Shown here piece by piece: positions 1 to 5,254 of a stretch of DNA of 7,490 bases. The notes below the pieces were generated by a model, which saw only the letters and a list, made by a program, of their open reading frames with translations, was not told the DNA's origin and ran no database searches. The stretch covers positions 1 through 7,490 of the forward strand of contig VBOF01000133.1 of assembly GCA_005877855.1 (NCBI GenBank), given 5' to 3'. The translations under genes and the position numbers were made by a program. Within the stretch, counting starts at the first letter, position 1. Every line of letters starts with the position of its first letter. This DNA comes from Nitrospirota bacterium (GTDB taxonomy: Bacteria; Nitrospirota; Nitrospiria; Nitrospirales; NS-4).

Positions 1-445
1 GCAAAAGCTCGTGACGACAGAAGCGGGGCAACGCCGGATCATAGAAGCGTCGGGGGAGGAGCTTGATCCCGACCCCTTTGAGGCCCTTGGCTTCAAACTG
101 TTTGGCCAAGTCCTCCTCGACGGTCCCCCACTTGCGCAAGATGTCCACGGATTCCTGGTCCTCCTTGAGCACCCCTCGAACCAGAGTAATGCCGATGCGC
201 TCCTTGAGCTCGGGAAACTCGTTGAACGCGTTGTCGATAATGTCCGCGAAGCCCCAGTGCCCGAACAGGTACTGGTACAGCTTTTGGAACTCCGGTTCCC
301 GGTCGTCCAAGGGAAAGTTCTCATAGATGGGATCGGCCAGCTCATGGAACTCCTTGTAGAACGTCGGATCCCCTTCCCGCTCGGTCTTTTCGATGAAGGC
401 GTCGATGACTTCCTGGATCAGGGACGGCTGAAACCGCAGTTCCAT
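1..445 (-). CDS. Unrecognised protein, 5' part only; possible HExxH metalloprotein
   Basis: The minus strand is open from an ATG at 445 to the window edge, giving 148 residues with no stop. The start is supported by an AAGGAGG ribosome site six bases upstream and a promoter further upstream (522-551). The protein starts MELRFQPSLIQEVIDAFIEK, is acidic and rich in Glu, Phe and Leu, and looks soluble and mostly helical; no signal peptide or membrane segment is seen. A basic stretch (KLLPRRFYDP, about 130-139) precedes the last visible residues, RHELL (144-148). The first base of the next codon is C, which would fit His and so a zinc-type HExxH motif, but that codon is cut off. I do not recognise the family. 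Reading the plus strand here gives a long open frame that is the mirror of this gene. Confidence 0.8.
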   Translation of the reverse strand, partial: MELRFQPSLIQEVIDAFIEKTEREGDPTFYKEFHELADPIYENFPLDDREPEFQKLYQYLFGHWGFADIIDNAFNEFPELKERIGITLVRGVLKEDQESVDILRKWGTVEEDLAKQFEAKGLKGVGIKLLPRRFYDPALPRFCRHELL

Positions 446-521
446 GACAGGCCTCCTTGACTTCCTTTTTCGGGGTCCGCTATGATCCTTGTGCGGTCCG
501 AAAGAATTGAATTAACAGCCC

Positions 522-551
522 ATTATAAGTAGCGACCGCGTTCTTTTGCAA
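522..551 (-). promoter_or_regulatory. Sigma70-like promoter for the minus-strand gene at 445
   Basis: Read on the minus strand there is a perfect TATAAT (527 to 522) with TTGCAA (551 to 546), a 4/6 match to the -35 consensus, 18 bases upstream. Transcription would start near 515 and leave a leader of about 70 bases before the ATG at 445. The same AT-rich spot read on the plus strand gives TATAAG (524-529), but no convincing -35 lies at the right distance, so the WD40 promoter is not assigned. Confidence 0.5.
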
Positions 552-588
552 GCCAAGGAAACCCGGAACTTTTCCAGGGGAAATTGCG

Positions 589-1659
589 ATGGCCGATAGC
601 TCTGTAATGCCGGGGATCCCGCCGATCCCCGTCGTGGATTGCTTGGCCTACTGGCGAGCCGGCGCCCGCGAGGCCCGCGTCTTCCGCGGACACCACGACC
701 CGGTCTGGGTAGTGGCGTACCATCCAGACGGCACGATGGCGGCCAGCGCCAGCGTGGACCATACGATCCGGGTCTGGGAGGTGGAGACCGGCCGGATGCT
801 CAGGATTTTGCGGGGCCATTCGGATGCGGTCCGCTGCCTCGCTTTTTCCCCGGACGGACACATGCTGGCCAGCGGGTCCACCGACCGGACGATCCGCCTG
901 TGGAACCCCAAGACCGGCGAGTTCATCAGAATGCTGTTTGGCCGTTACGACCATGCCGTCCACTCACTCTCCTTCTCGCCGGACGGCCTCATGCTGGCGC
1001 GCGGAAACGAGAACCGGGACATCAAGATCTGGGAAGTCAGCACCGCGACGGAATTGCTGTCGCTCCTGCCCCGCGACGTCTATGATCGGCATTGGAACAT
1101 CTGCACCGTGTTCTCGCCGGACGGCCGCCTGCTCGCCAGCGGCAATGACGTCGGTGGCATGACGCTGTTCGAAGTCCTGCCCAGCGGACAGGAACTCTGT
1201 GCCGTGGACGGCCACAAGTCCGACCCCTTCGACGGCACGATCGAGCGGCGCGGCGTCTGGGTGGAGTCGCAAGAAGGGTGGGAGACCGCCTTCGAGAACT
1301 GGATTGGAGGTTTGGCCTTTTCTCCGGACGGAAGCGTCCTCGTCAGCGGAAGCCGGGACCAGACCATGAAATTCTGGGAAGTGCCCAGCGGCAAGCTCAT
1401 CCGCACTGTCCGGGCCCACGCCGGATGGGTGCGTGCCGTCACCTACTCCCCGGACGGCAAGATCATCGCGTCCTGCTCCGATGACACGACGATCAAGCTG
1501 TGGGACGCCAAGACCGGGCGCCCGATCCGGACCTTGAAAGGGCACAAGGAGCCGGTGCGCTCGGTCGCCTTCTCCCCCGACGGCCGCCGGCTCATCAGCG
1601 GGGGCCTCGACCGCACCGTCAAGCTGTGGGAAGGGGGAGAGGCGCCCGCGACGGTCTAG
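589..1659 (+). CDS. Seven-bladed WD40 beta-propeller protein
   Basis: The 356-residue product is almost entirely WD40 repeats, a protein-binding scaffold fold. Seven blades can be counted, each with the AFSPDG-type turn and a closing W/F-x motif: about 30-68 (RVWEV), 69-110 (RLWNP), 111-153 (KIWEV), 154-200 (LFEV, degenerate), 201-268 (KFWEV), 269-310 (KLWDA) and 311-348 (KLWEG). Seven blades make one complete closed propeller. Blade five carries an insertion of roughly 25 residues (about 210-236, acidic and Trp-rich) that could form a side loop for partner binding. No kinase, protease, NACHT or caspase domain is fused, and no signal peptide is seen, so it is probably cytoplasmic. The ATG has AGGGG eight bases upstream. 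It is followed by an in-frame coiled-coil gene. The partner is unknown. Confidence 0.92.
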   Translation: MADSSVMPGIPPIPVVDCLAYWRAGAREARVFRGHHDPVWVVAYHPDGTMAASASVDHTIRVWEVETGRMLRILRGHSDAVRCLAFSPDGHMLASGSTDRTIRLWNPKTGEFIRMLFGRYDHAVHSLSFSPDGLMLARGNENRDIKIWEVSTATELLSLLPRDVYDRHWNICTVFSPDGRLLASGNDVGGMTLFEVLPSGQELCAVDGHKSDPFDGTIERRGVWVESQEGWETAFENWIGGLAFSPDGSVLVSGSRDQTMKFWEVPSGKLIRTVRAHAGWVRAVTYSPDGKIIASCSDDTTIKLWDAKTGRPIRTLKGHKEPVRSVAFSPDGRRLISGGLDRTVKLWEGGEAPATV

Positions 1660-1683
1660 GCCTTTCTTTTTCCTCTGTCATTC

Positions 1684-2193
1684 ATGGATCAGGAACTCGT
1701 TCAGTACCTCGATACCCGATTCCAATCGTTGGAGCAACGGATCGACCAACGATTCGGACAGGTTGATCAACGCTTCGAACAAATCGACCAACGATTAGGG
1801 CAGGTTGACCAGCGCTTCGAAGGCATTGATCACCGATTCGAGCAGATCGATCGCCGATTCGAAGGAATCGACCGGCAATTCGAAGAGGTGCGCAGGGAGG
1901 TAAATGAGCGGTCTGAAGAGGTCAAGCGCCACACCGGCGTCCTGGTCGAAGACCTTCGCTATCAGGTCCGGCTTGTGGCCGAAGGGTTCGCAACCTTCGT
2001 GGAAGGGCAATATGCCCGGGACCAAGCCCGGATTGACGAACGCTTCCGCGAAACCCAGGCATTGCTCCGCACCTCGTTCGAACACCTCGCTCAGCAAGAC
2101 GACCAACTCCACCAGCAGCACAACCAGCTCCAGCAATCCCACGACCACCTCCGCCAGCGCGTCGAGAACCTCGAACGGGACCAGCAGAATTAG
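1684..2193 (+). CDS. Heptad-repeat coiled-coil protein with C-terminal leucine zipper
   Basis: This 169-residue protein starts 24 bases after the WD40 stop, in the same frame. Residues 9-73 are regular heptads of the form (I/V)-D-x-R-F-x-x, with hydrophobics at 20, 24, 27, 31, 34, 38, 41, 45, 48, 52, 55, 59, 62, 66 and 69: a textbook parallel coiled coil. A conserved-looking middle (86-108, VLVEDLRYQVRLVAEGF) may mark a small family of bacterial coiled-coil proteins that I cannot name. The C-terminus is Gln/His-rich with leucines exactly seven apart at 135, 142, 149, 156 and 163, a second zipper. No membrane segment or signal peptide. There is no Shine-Dalgarno sequence before the ATG (upstream is pyrimidine-rich), so translation may be coupled to the WD40 gene. 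Function unknown; a structural or oligomerising role is inferred. Confidence 0.85.
   Translation: MDQELVQYLDTRFQSLEQRIDQRFGQVDQRFEQIDQRLGQVDQRFEGIDHRFEQIDRRFEGIDRQFEEVRREVNERSEEVKRHTGVLVEDLRYQVRLVAEGFATFVEGQYARDQARIDERFRETQALLRTSFEHLAQQDDQLHQQHNQLQQSHDHLRQRVENLERDQQN
1741..1887 (+). repeat. Degenerate 21/42-base tandem repeat inside the coiled-coil gene
   Basis: The heptads are also repeated at the DNA level. Three 42-base units, 1741-1782, 1783-1824 and 1825-1866, followed by a partial unit, share the pattern ATCGACCAACGATT...TTGA(T/C)CA(A/G)CGCTTCGAA. Units 1 and 2 are most alike; later ones have drifted. Each 42-mer is two 21-base heptad codon blocks, so gain or loss of a unit keeps the frame and only lengthens or shortens the coil. 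Confidence 0.75.
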
Positions 2194-2201
2194 GTTAGTA
2201 G

Positions 2202-2230
2202 GGGCGCGGCGTGCCGCGCCCGTCTTTCTG
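2202..2230 (+). terminator. GC hairpin after the coiled-coil gene, probable terminator
   Basis: Nine bases after the TAG at 2191-2193, GGGCGCGGC (2202-2210) pairs with GCCGCGCCC (2213-2221); opening the innermost pair leaves eight pairs around CGTG. A T-rich GTCTTTCT follows. This suits a rho-independent terminator for the WD40/coiled-coil pair. The T-run is interrupted, and hairpins of this kind also occur as dispersed repeats, so the role is tentative. Confidence 0.5.
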
Positions 2231-2290
2231 GTCTGATGATCGAGACGAGAAGAAGGGGAGGGGGGAGGAGGCGGAGGCTAAATACTTTGG

Positions 2291-2320
2291 AAAACGGGGC
2301 GCCTGCTGCAGGCGCCCCGT
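2291..2320 (-). terminator. Rho-independent terminator of the SWIB gene
   Basis: A perfect 12-base inverted repeat, ACGGGGCGCCTG (2294-2305) and CAGGCGCCCCGT (2309-2320), with a 3-base loop lies 15 bases beyond the SWIB stop codon. In the minus direction it is followed directly by TTTT. On the plus strand no T-run follows, so it serves mainly the minus-strand gene. Confidence 0.8.
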
Positions 2321-2335
2321 GGTGTGATTGTCGGA

Positions 2336-2602
2336 TTACTTCAGGTGCTTGCTGACGAGTTTCGTCATCTCGAACATCGACACCTTGTTCTTGCCGCGGA
2401 AAACCGCCTTGAGCGCGGCGTCAGCGTTGATCATGCGTCGGTTCTTGAGGTCCTGCAGCTTCTTGCGCTTGATGTAGGCCCAGAGCTTCTTGGCCACTTG
2501 GGTGCGTGGCATGGCTTTGTTGCCGATCACCGCGCTGAGAACGGCGCTGGGTTTCATCGGTTTCATGAATGCGGCACTCGGCTTCCTCTTCTTCGTGGCC
2601 AT
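2336..2602 (-). CDS. SWIB/MDM2-domain protein, small
   Basis: The 88-residue product is a basic N-terminal tail (MATKKRKPS) followed by a complete SWIB domain at about 14-87. Recognisable elements are the domain start FMKPMKPSAVLSAVIG, the helix TQVAKKLWAYIKRKKLQD (35-51), the core KNRRMINAD (53-61) and the end MFEMTKLVSKHL. SWIB is best known from eukaryotic SWI/SNF chromatin remodelers and from MDM2; in bacteria it appears as short proteins or as a tail on topoisomerase I (Chlamydia). A DNA- or chromatin-associated role is possible from the Lys-rich tail, but its partner in bacteria is not known to me. The ATG has AGGAGAG about nine bases upstream. It is monocistronic: convergent with the coiled-coil gene, with its own terminator, and divergent from the J-domain gene. 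Confidence 0.93.
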   Translation of the reverse strand: MATKKRKPSAAFMKPMKPSAVLSAVIGNKAMPRTQVAKKLWAYIKRKKLQDLKNRRMINADAALKAVFRGKNKVSMFEMTKLVSKHLK

Positions 2603-2637
2603 CGTCTATCTCTCCTCTCAATAGAGTTGGGTGCAAT

Positions 2638-2651
2638 GTCCCCCGGGGGAC
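2638..2651. promoter_or_regulatory. 14-base perfect palindrome upstream of the SWIB gene
   Basis: GTCCCCCGGGGGAC is a perfect inverted repeat 35 bases upstream of the SWIB start codon, in its leader or promoter region. It could be an operator for a dimeric regulator or simply a GC palindrome. TTGAC-like hexamers further upstream (about 2675-2700, minus strand) have no convincing -10 partner, so no promoter is called. Confidence 0.3.
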
Positions 2652-2766
2652 GGGTACCGCCAGCGCGAGATTGCGTCAACCCGAGTGAAAAGTCAACTTT
2701 TTCTGCCCTTGTCTCCGTCTGCAATCTTGATCCCCTCCCCCTCAAGAAGAGGGGAGAGACTCGTTA

Positions 2767-2793
2767 GATCCTTCGCTTCGCTCAGGATGACAG
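2767..2793. repeat. Dispersed intergenic repeat ('HPERSEGS' type)
   Basis: GATCCTTCGCTTCGCTCAGG and the following ATGACAG form a short element whose minus-strand translation is the peptide CHPERSEGS, one I recall turning up in many spurious predicted proteins from unrelated bacteria. It has an ATCCT/AGGAT end pairing and an internal TCGCT TCGCT doublet. With the adjacent CCCCTCC...GAGGGG hairpin it may be part of one larger noncoding repeat. Its function is unknown. Confidence 0.5.
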
Positions 2794-2905
2794 GAGAGGC
2801 GTGAACCCCTCCACTTAGGCGCCGAAGCCGAGGCGGCGGGGGGACGGCTGCGTATGCGGCGATATACAGTTCTGCTACACTTCCTTGCCATAACCGGAGA
2901 CACCC

Positions 2906-3766
2906 ATGCGGAAGGAACGCCTACCTTACTATTATGAGGTGCTCGAGCTCCCACCCTCCGCATCGAGCGCTGAGATCAAAAAAGCCTGGCTTGAACTGGT
3001 GCAGGTCTGGCACCCGGATCGCTTTAACCATTCACCCGCCCTGCACCGTAAAGCCGAAGCCCGAACACAAATGATCAACCAGGCCTACCAAACCCTCAGC
3101 GACCCCTTGGCACGCGCACGTTATGATGCCATCACGCGGAAATCTGCCGCGTCCAAGCCGACCTCGCGCCCATCGCCTCCGCCACGGCCTCAACCAACCC
3201 CTCGCCCCCGCCAGGAATTAAGAGGTCCCCAATCACTCATCATCCTCTCACGGCCAGGTCAACCTAAAATCCCGGTGCCCGCGATTCAAATGCTCGTCGA
3301 CAGCAATGAGCACAGCCCCTACGACTTTCGCCGTCTCGTTCGAATCGCCGGGACCATTCGACAAACACTTCCCGCCGGTGACTATGCCATTGCTGAAGCC
3401 CCGGGGCTGTTTTGCGTGGAGCGCCAGCTCGTGGCGGATCTGTATGCGTCGACCTCGACTTCATCCGATAACCGCGCACGATTTCTGCGCGAACTCGAAC
3501 GACTCCTCCCGTTCCCTAATCGGTTTCTGGTGATCGAAGGCCGGATCGACCAGGCCCAGGGAAGAGGGCGTTTAAGCGAATATCTCAAAAACGGAGTGAT
3601 GGATTTCCTGGATGCCGTCGCTCTGAAATATGGGATCCAGGTTATTTTGGCAGATACCCGTGAAGAGGCGGAAGAACGCGTCGCGAATCTCGCGGCCATG
3701 CACTATGCCTACTTCTATGCCGAACAAGAGGGACTCGGACGTTCTCTCAGTGAAAATGATTTATAA
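2906..3766 (+). CDS. J-domain/ERCC4-type nuclease fusion protein
   Basis: A 286-residue protein in three parts. Residues 7-75 form a J domain (DnaJ-type Hsp70 co-chaperone module) with the essential HPD at 36-38 and the helix-IV end YQTLSDPLARARYD. Residues 80-107 are a Pro/Arg/Ser-rich linker. Residues about 125-286 resemble the ERCC4/XPF/Mus81 nuclease domain: VDSNE at 131-135 in place of the usual VDxRE, LPAGDY at 155-160, VERQ at 171-174 with D178, then an RFLRELERL helix and the strand RFLVIEG at 206-212. The signature GD-xn-ERK-x3-D is kept as G158 D159, E172 R173 and D178, but the Lys is Gln174. No helix-hairpin-helix pair follows. Start: ATG with GGAG six bases upstream. The J domain is certain; the nuclease call is strong by motif order, but activity is uncertain because of the Lys change. 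Confidence 0.83.
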   Translation: MRKERLPYYYEVLELPPSASSAEIKKAWLELVQVWHPDRFNHSPALHRKAEARTQMINQAYQTLSDPLARARYDAITRKSAASKPTSRPSPPPRPQPTPRPRQELRGPQSLIILSRPGQPKIPVPAIQMLVDSNEHSPYDFRRLVRIAGTIRQTLPAGDYAIAEAPGLFCVERQLVADLYASTSTSSDNRARFLRELERLLPFPNRFLVIEGRIDQAQGRGRLSEYLKNGVMDFLDAVALKYGIQVILADTREEAEERVANLAAMHYAYFYAEQEGLGRSLSENDL

Positions 3767-3870
3767 ACAAAGGCGTAAACCTCCCCCTTCACCCACCTTT
3801 TTCTACTGCCTTCCCCCTAGAAAGCCCGGTTGCCGTGCGTGGCGGCTTGGTTTGGAATGGGTCCAACGAC
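3767..3870. other. Spacer between J-domain gene and TPR gene
   Basis: About 100 bases, pyrimidine-rich in the first half. No hairpin with a T-run and no convincing promoter was seen. Confidence 0.4.
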
Positions 3871-4965
3871 ATGAACAGGCCCACGTCCATCGTCATCGTC
3901 TCTCTGGTGTTTGCCGTGTTCGCGGATTCCGGCTGGCCGGCTGCTCTGTCGGTCTCGGAACTCCAGATTTCGAGTGGAGCCATCTCGGAAAGAATGGGAG
4001 ATTTCGAGGAGGCGAAGGCGCACTACCAGAAAGCCATCGACCTCGACCCGTCCGCGCAGAACTTGTTGCGACTCGGCCTGCTCGCGGAACAGATGGGCGA
4101 TCTGCCGCTTGCCGTCCGCAGCCTGACACGGAGCCTGTCCACACCGGGAAAACATACCCCCGCCGCTCAAGTGCTGTTCCGTCTGTACATCGAGTCGAAG
4201 AACGACCAGGCGGCGCTCAAGCTGGCGGAGCAATTTCGGTGGACGGGAGGGACGGATTATTGTCAGGTCGGCAATCGAAAGCTGAACGCGGAAACGCTCG
4301 CGTTCCTGGCCATGCTGATCCATCCCGAGCGGGCGCCGTGCCTGCTCACCGTCGCCAAAAATTTCACGGAGGACGGACTGCCCACGCTGGCGCGTCTCAT
4401 CCTGCTCACGCTCATCGAGAAATCCGACGATGCGGCGCTCCAGCAGGAAGCCACGACCTACCTCCGCCATCGGCTGCCCATGCACGATGTCGTAAAGCTC
4501 GCCGAGTCATTGAACATCGCGGGGTATAACCTGCAGCATACGTTTCGCGCGCCGGCCCTTGCGCGCGCCGTGTATGAACGGGCCATCGCCATTGATCCCA
4601 AGTTTTCCTGGCCCTACCATAATATCGGCCTCACCTATCGCGACGAACCCGATGTGGAACGCTTTCACGCGTGGTGCGGGAAGGCCATTGCCGTGAACCC
4701 CAATCATTGGAAAGCCCAATTCTGGTTTGGTACCGCCGCCTACCGCATGAAACGATGGGACGAAGCCTTGGCGGCCTATCGCAAAAGCGTCGAACTGAAT
4801 CCCGGCGACCCCGGAGGGTATTCCGGCATTGGCATGACGCTGATGAATCTTGGACAACGCGCGGACGCGATCCCCGCATTCCAAGAAGCGGTACGATTAG
4901 ACCCGACGCGCGAGGTGGATCAACGCGTGCTCAAGGGTCTCTTGGAAGAACGCCGGGGAGGATGA
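3871..4965 (+). CDS. Exported tetratricopeptide-repeat (TPR) protein
   Basis: The 364-residue product has an N-terminal signal sequence (hydrophobic run at about 6-18, likely cleavage after the WPAA at 22-25), so it is probably periplasmic or outer-membrane associated. TPR units are visible at about 33-61 (ERMGDFEEAKAHYQKAIDLD), 62-93, 98-121 (partial), 219-244, 246-278, 279-312 and 313-346; the last three are the most canonical (MKRWDEALAAYRKSVELNP). Residues 125-212 are helical but poorly matching. TPR arrays bind partner proteins; no enzyme domain is present, so the specific role is unknown. I chose the ATG at 3871 over an in-frame GTG at 3835 because it places the signal peptide at the N-terminus; its ribosome site is weak. 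The stop is 14 bases before the next gene, so the two look co-transcribed. Confidence 0.85.
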   Translation: MNRPTSIVIVSLVFAVFADSGWPAALSVSELQISSGAISERMGDFEEAKAHYQKAIDLDPSAQNLLRLGLLAEQMGDLPLAVRSLTRSLSTPGKHTPAAQVLFRLYIESKNDQAALKLAEQFRWTGGTDYCQVGNRKLNAETLAFLAMLIHPERAPCLLTVAKNFTEDGLPTLARLILLTLIEKSDDAALQQEATTYLRHRLPMHDVVKLAESLNIAGYNLQHTFRAPALARAVYERAIAIDPKFSWPYHNIGLTYRDEPDVERFHAWCGKAIAVNPNHWKAQFWFGTAAYRMKRWDEALAAYRKSVELNPGDPGGYSGIGMTLMNLGQRADAIPAFQEAVRLDPTREVDQRVLKGLLEERRGG

Positions 4966-4979
4966 ACAGGAGGACACTG

Positions 4980-5213
4980 ATGCGACGACTCATAGGCCTG
5001 ACAACGATTTTCATCGCGCTCGCGTTTAGCGCATCCACGTTCGCTCAATCGCCCGGCATACCGAATACCCCCATTGCGCCGGTCGCACCGGGCACATCTC
5101 CGGCGCCTGCCACTCCGCCGCTGAAAGACATGAAGACCGACAAAAAGGCCGAGCAGAAAAAAGCACCGGCCGAAAAGCATCGCGCCGACGAAGCGGCCGG
5201 GGATCATAAGTAG
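4980..5213 (+). CDS. Small exported Pro/Ala/Lys-rich protein
   Basis: A 77-residue protein with a clear signal peptide (MRRLIGLTTIFIALAFSAST, cleavage likely after TFA at 20-22). The mature part of about 55 residues is low complexity: a Pro/Ala/Thr-rich half (IPNTPIAPVAPGTSPAPATP) and a Lys/Glu/Asp-rich charged tail (49-77). It has no Cys and no lipobox. It is probably unfolded in the periplasm. Start: a perfect AGGAGG sits at 4968-4973, six bases before the ATG at 4980. An earlier in-frame ATG at 4962 overlaps the TPR stop (ATGA) but has no correctly spaced ribosome site. Gene order implies it works with the TPR protein. No family recognised. Confidence 0.75.
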   Translation: MRRLIGLTTIFIALAFSASTFAQSPGIPNTPIAPVAPGTSPAPATPPLKDMKTDKKAEQKKAPAEKHRADEAAGDHK

Positions 5214-5219
5214 AGAAAG

Positions 5220-5246
5220 CCGAGCGCCCGCCAAGGGCGCGGGCGC
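5220..5246 (-). terminator. Hairpin in the convergent gap, terminator of the cld operon
   Basis: GCGCCCG (5224-5230) pairs with CGGGCGC (5240-5246) across a 9-base loop, eight bases beyond the chlorite dismutase stop. In the minus direction it is followed by TCGGCTTTCTCT, a weak T-rich tail. On the plus strand no T-run follows, though the hairpin could still slow transcription from the TPR operon. Confidence 0.5.
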
Positions 5247-5254
5247 CGATCGTG

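Larger units (their letters stand above)
2603..2905. other. Intergenic region between the SWIB and J-domain genes
   Basis: About 300 bases without a supportable gene. It holds the SWIB leader with the 14-base palindrome (2638-2651), a small hairpin CCCCTC/GAGGGG (2738-2743 with 2749-2754), a dispersed-repeat-like segment (2767-2793) and the J-domain leader with GGAG at 2896-2899. Short open frames here are not credible: they have no ribosome site and include translated repeat sequence. Confidence 0.6.

Noticed and set aside
11..460. Plus-strand 149-residue open frame
   Set aside because: It mirrors the minus-strand gene, which has a good ribosome site and promoter and natural amino-acid composition; the plus frame has neither.
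1620..1683. Terminator between WD40 and coiled-coil genes
   Set aside because: A T-rich stretch (1663-1671) is present but no stable hairpin precedes it.
1741..1887. CRISPR-like array
   Set aside because: The repeats are directly adjacent without unique spacers, are degenerate, and encode protein heptads in frame.
2742..2963. Minus-strand 73-residue open frame
   Set aside because: It contains the translated dispersed repeat and overlaps the J-domain start; no family features.
3630..4529. Plus-strand 299-residue open frame spanning two genes
   Set aside because: It overlaps the end of the J/ERCC4 gene and the start of the TPR gene in another frame, with Arg/Pro/Ala-rich translation and no ribosome site.
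4962..4964. ATGA overlap start for the small exported protein
   Set aside because: The purine run abuts the ATG with no spacing, while ATG 4980 has AGGAGG at an ideal distance and directly begins the signal peptide.
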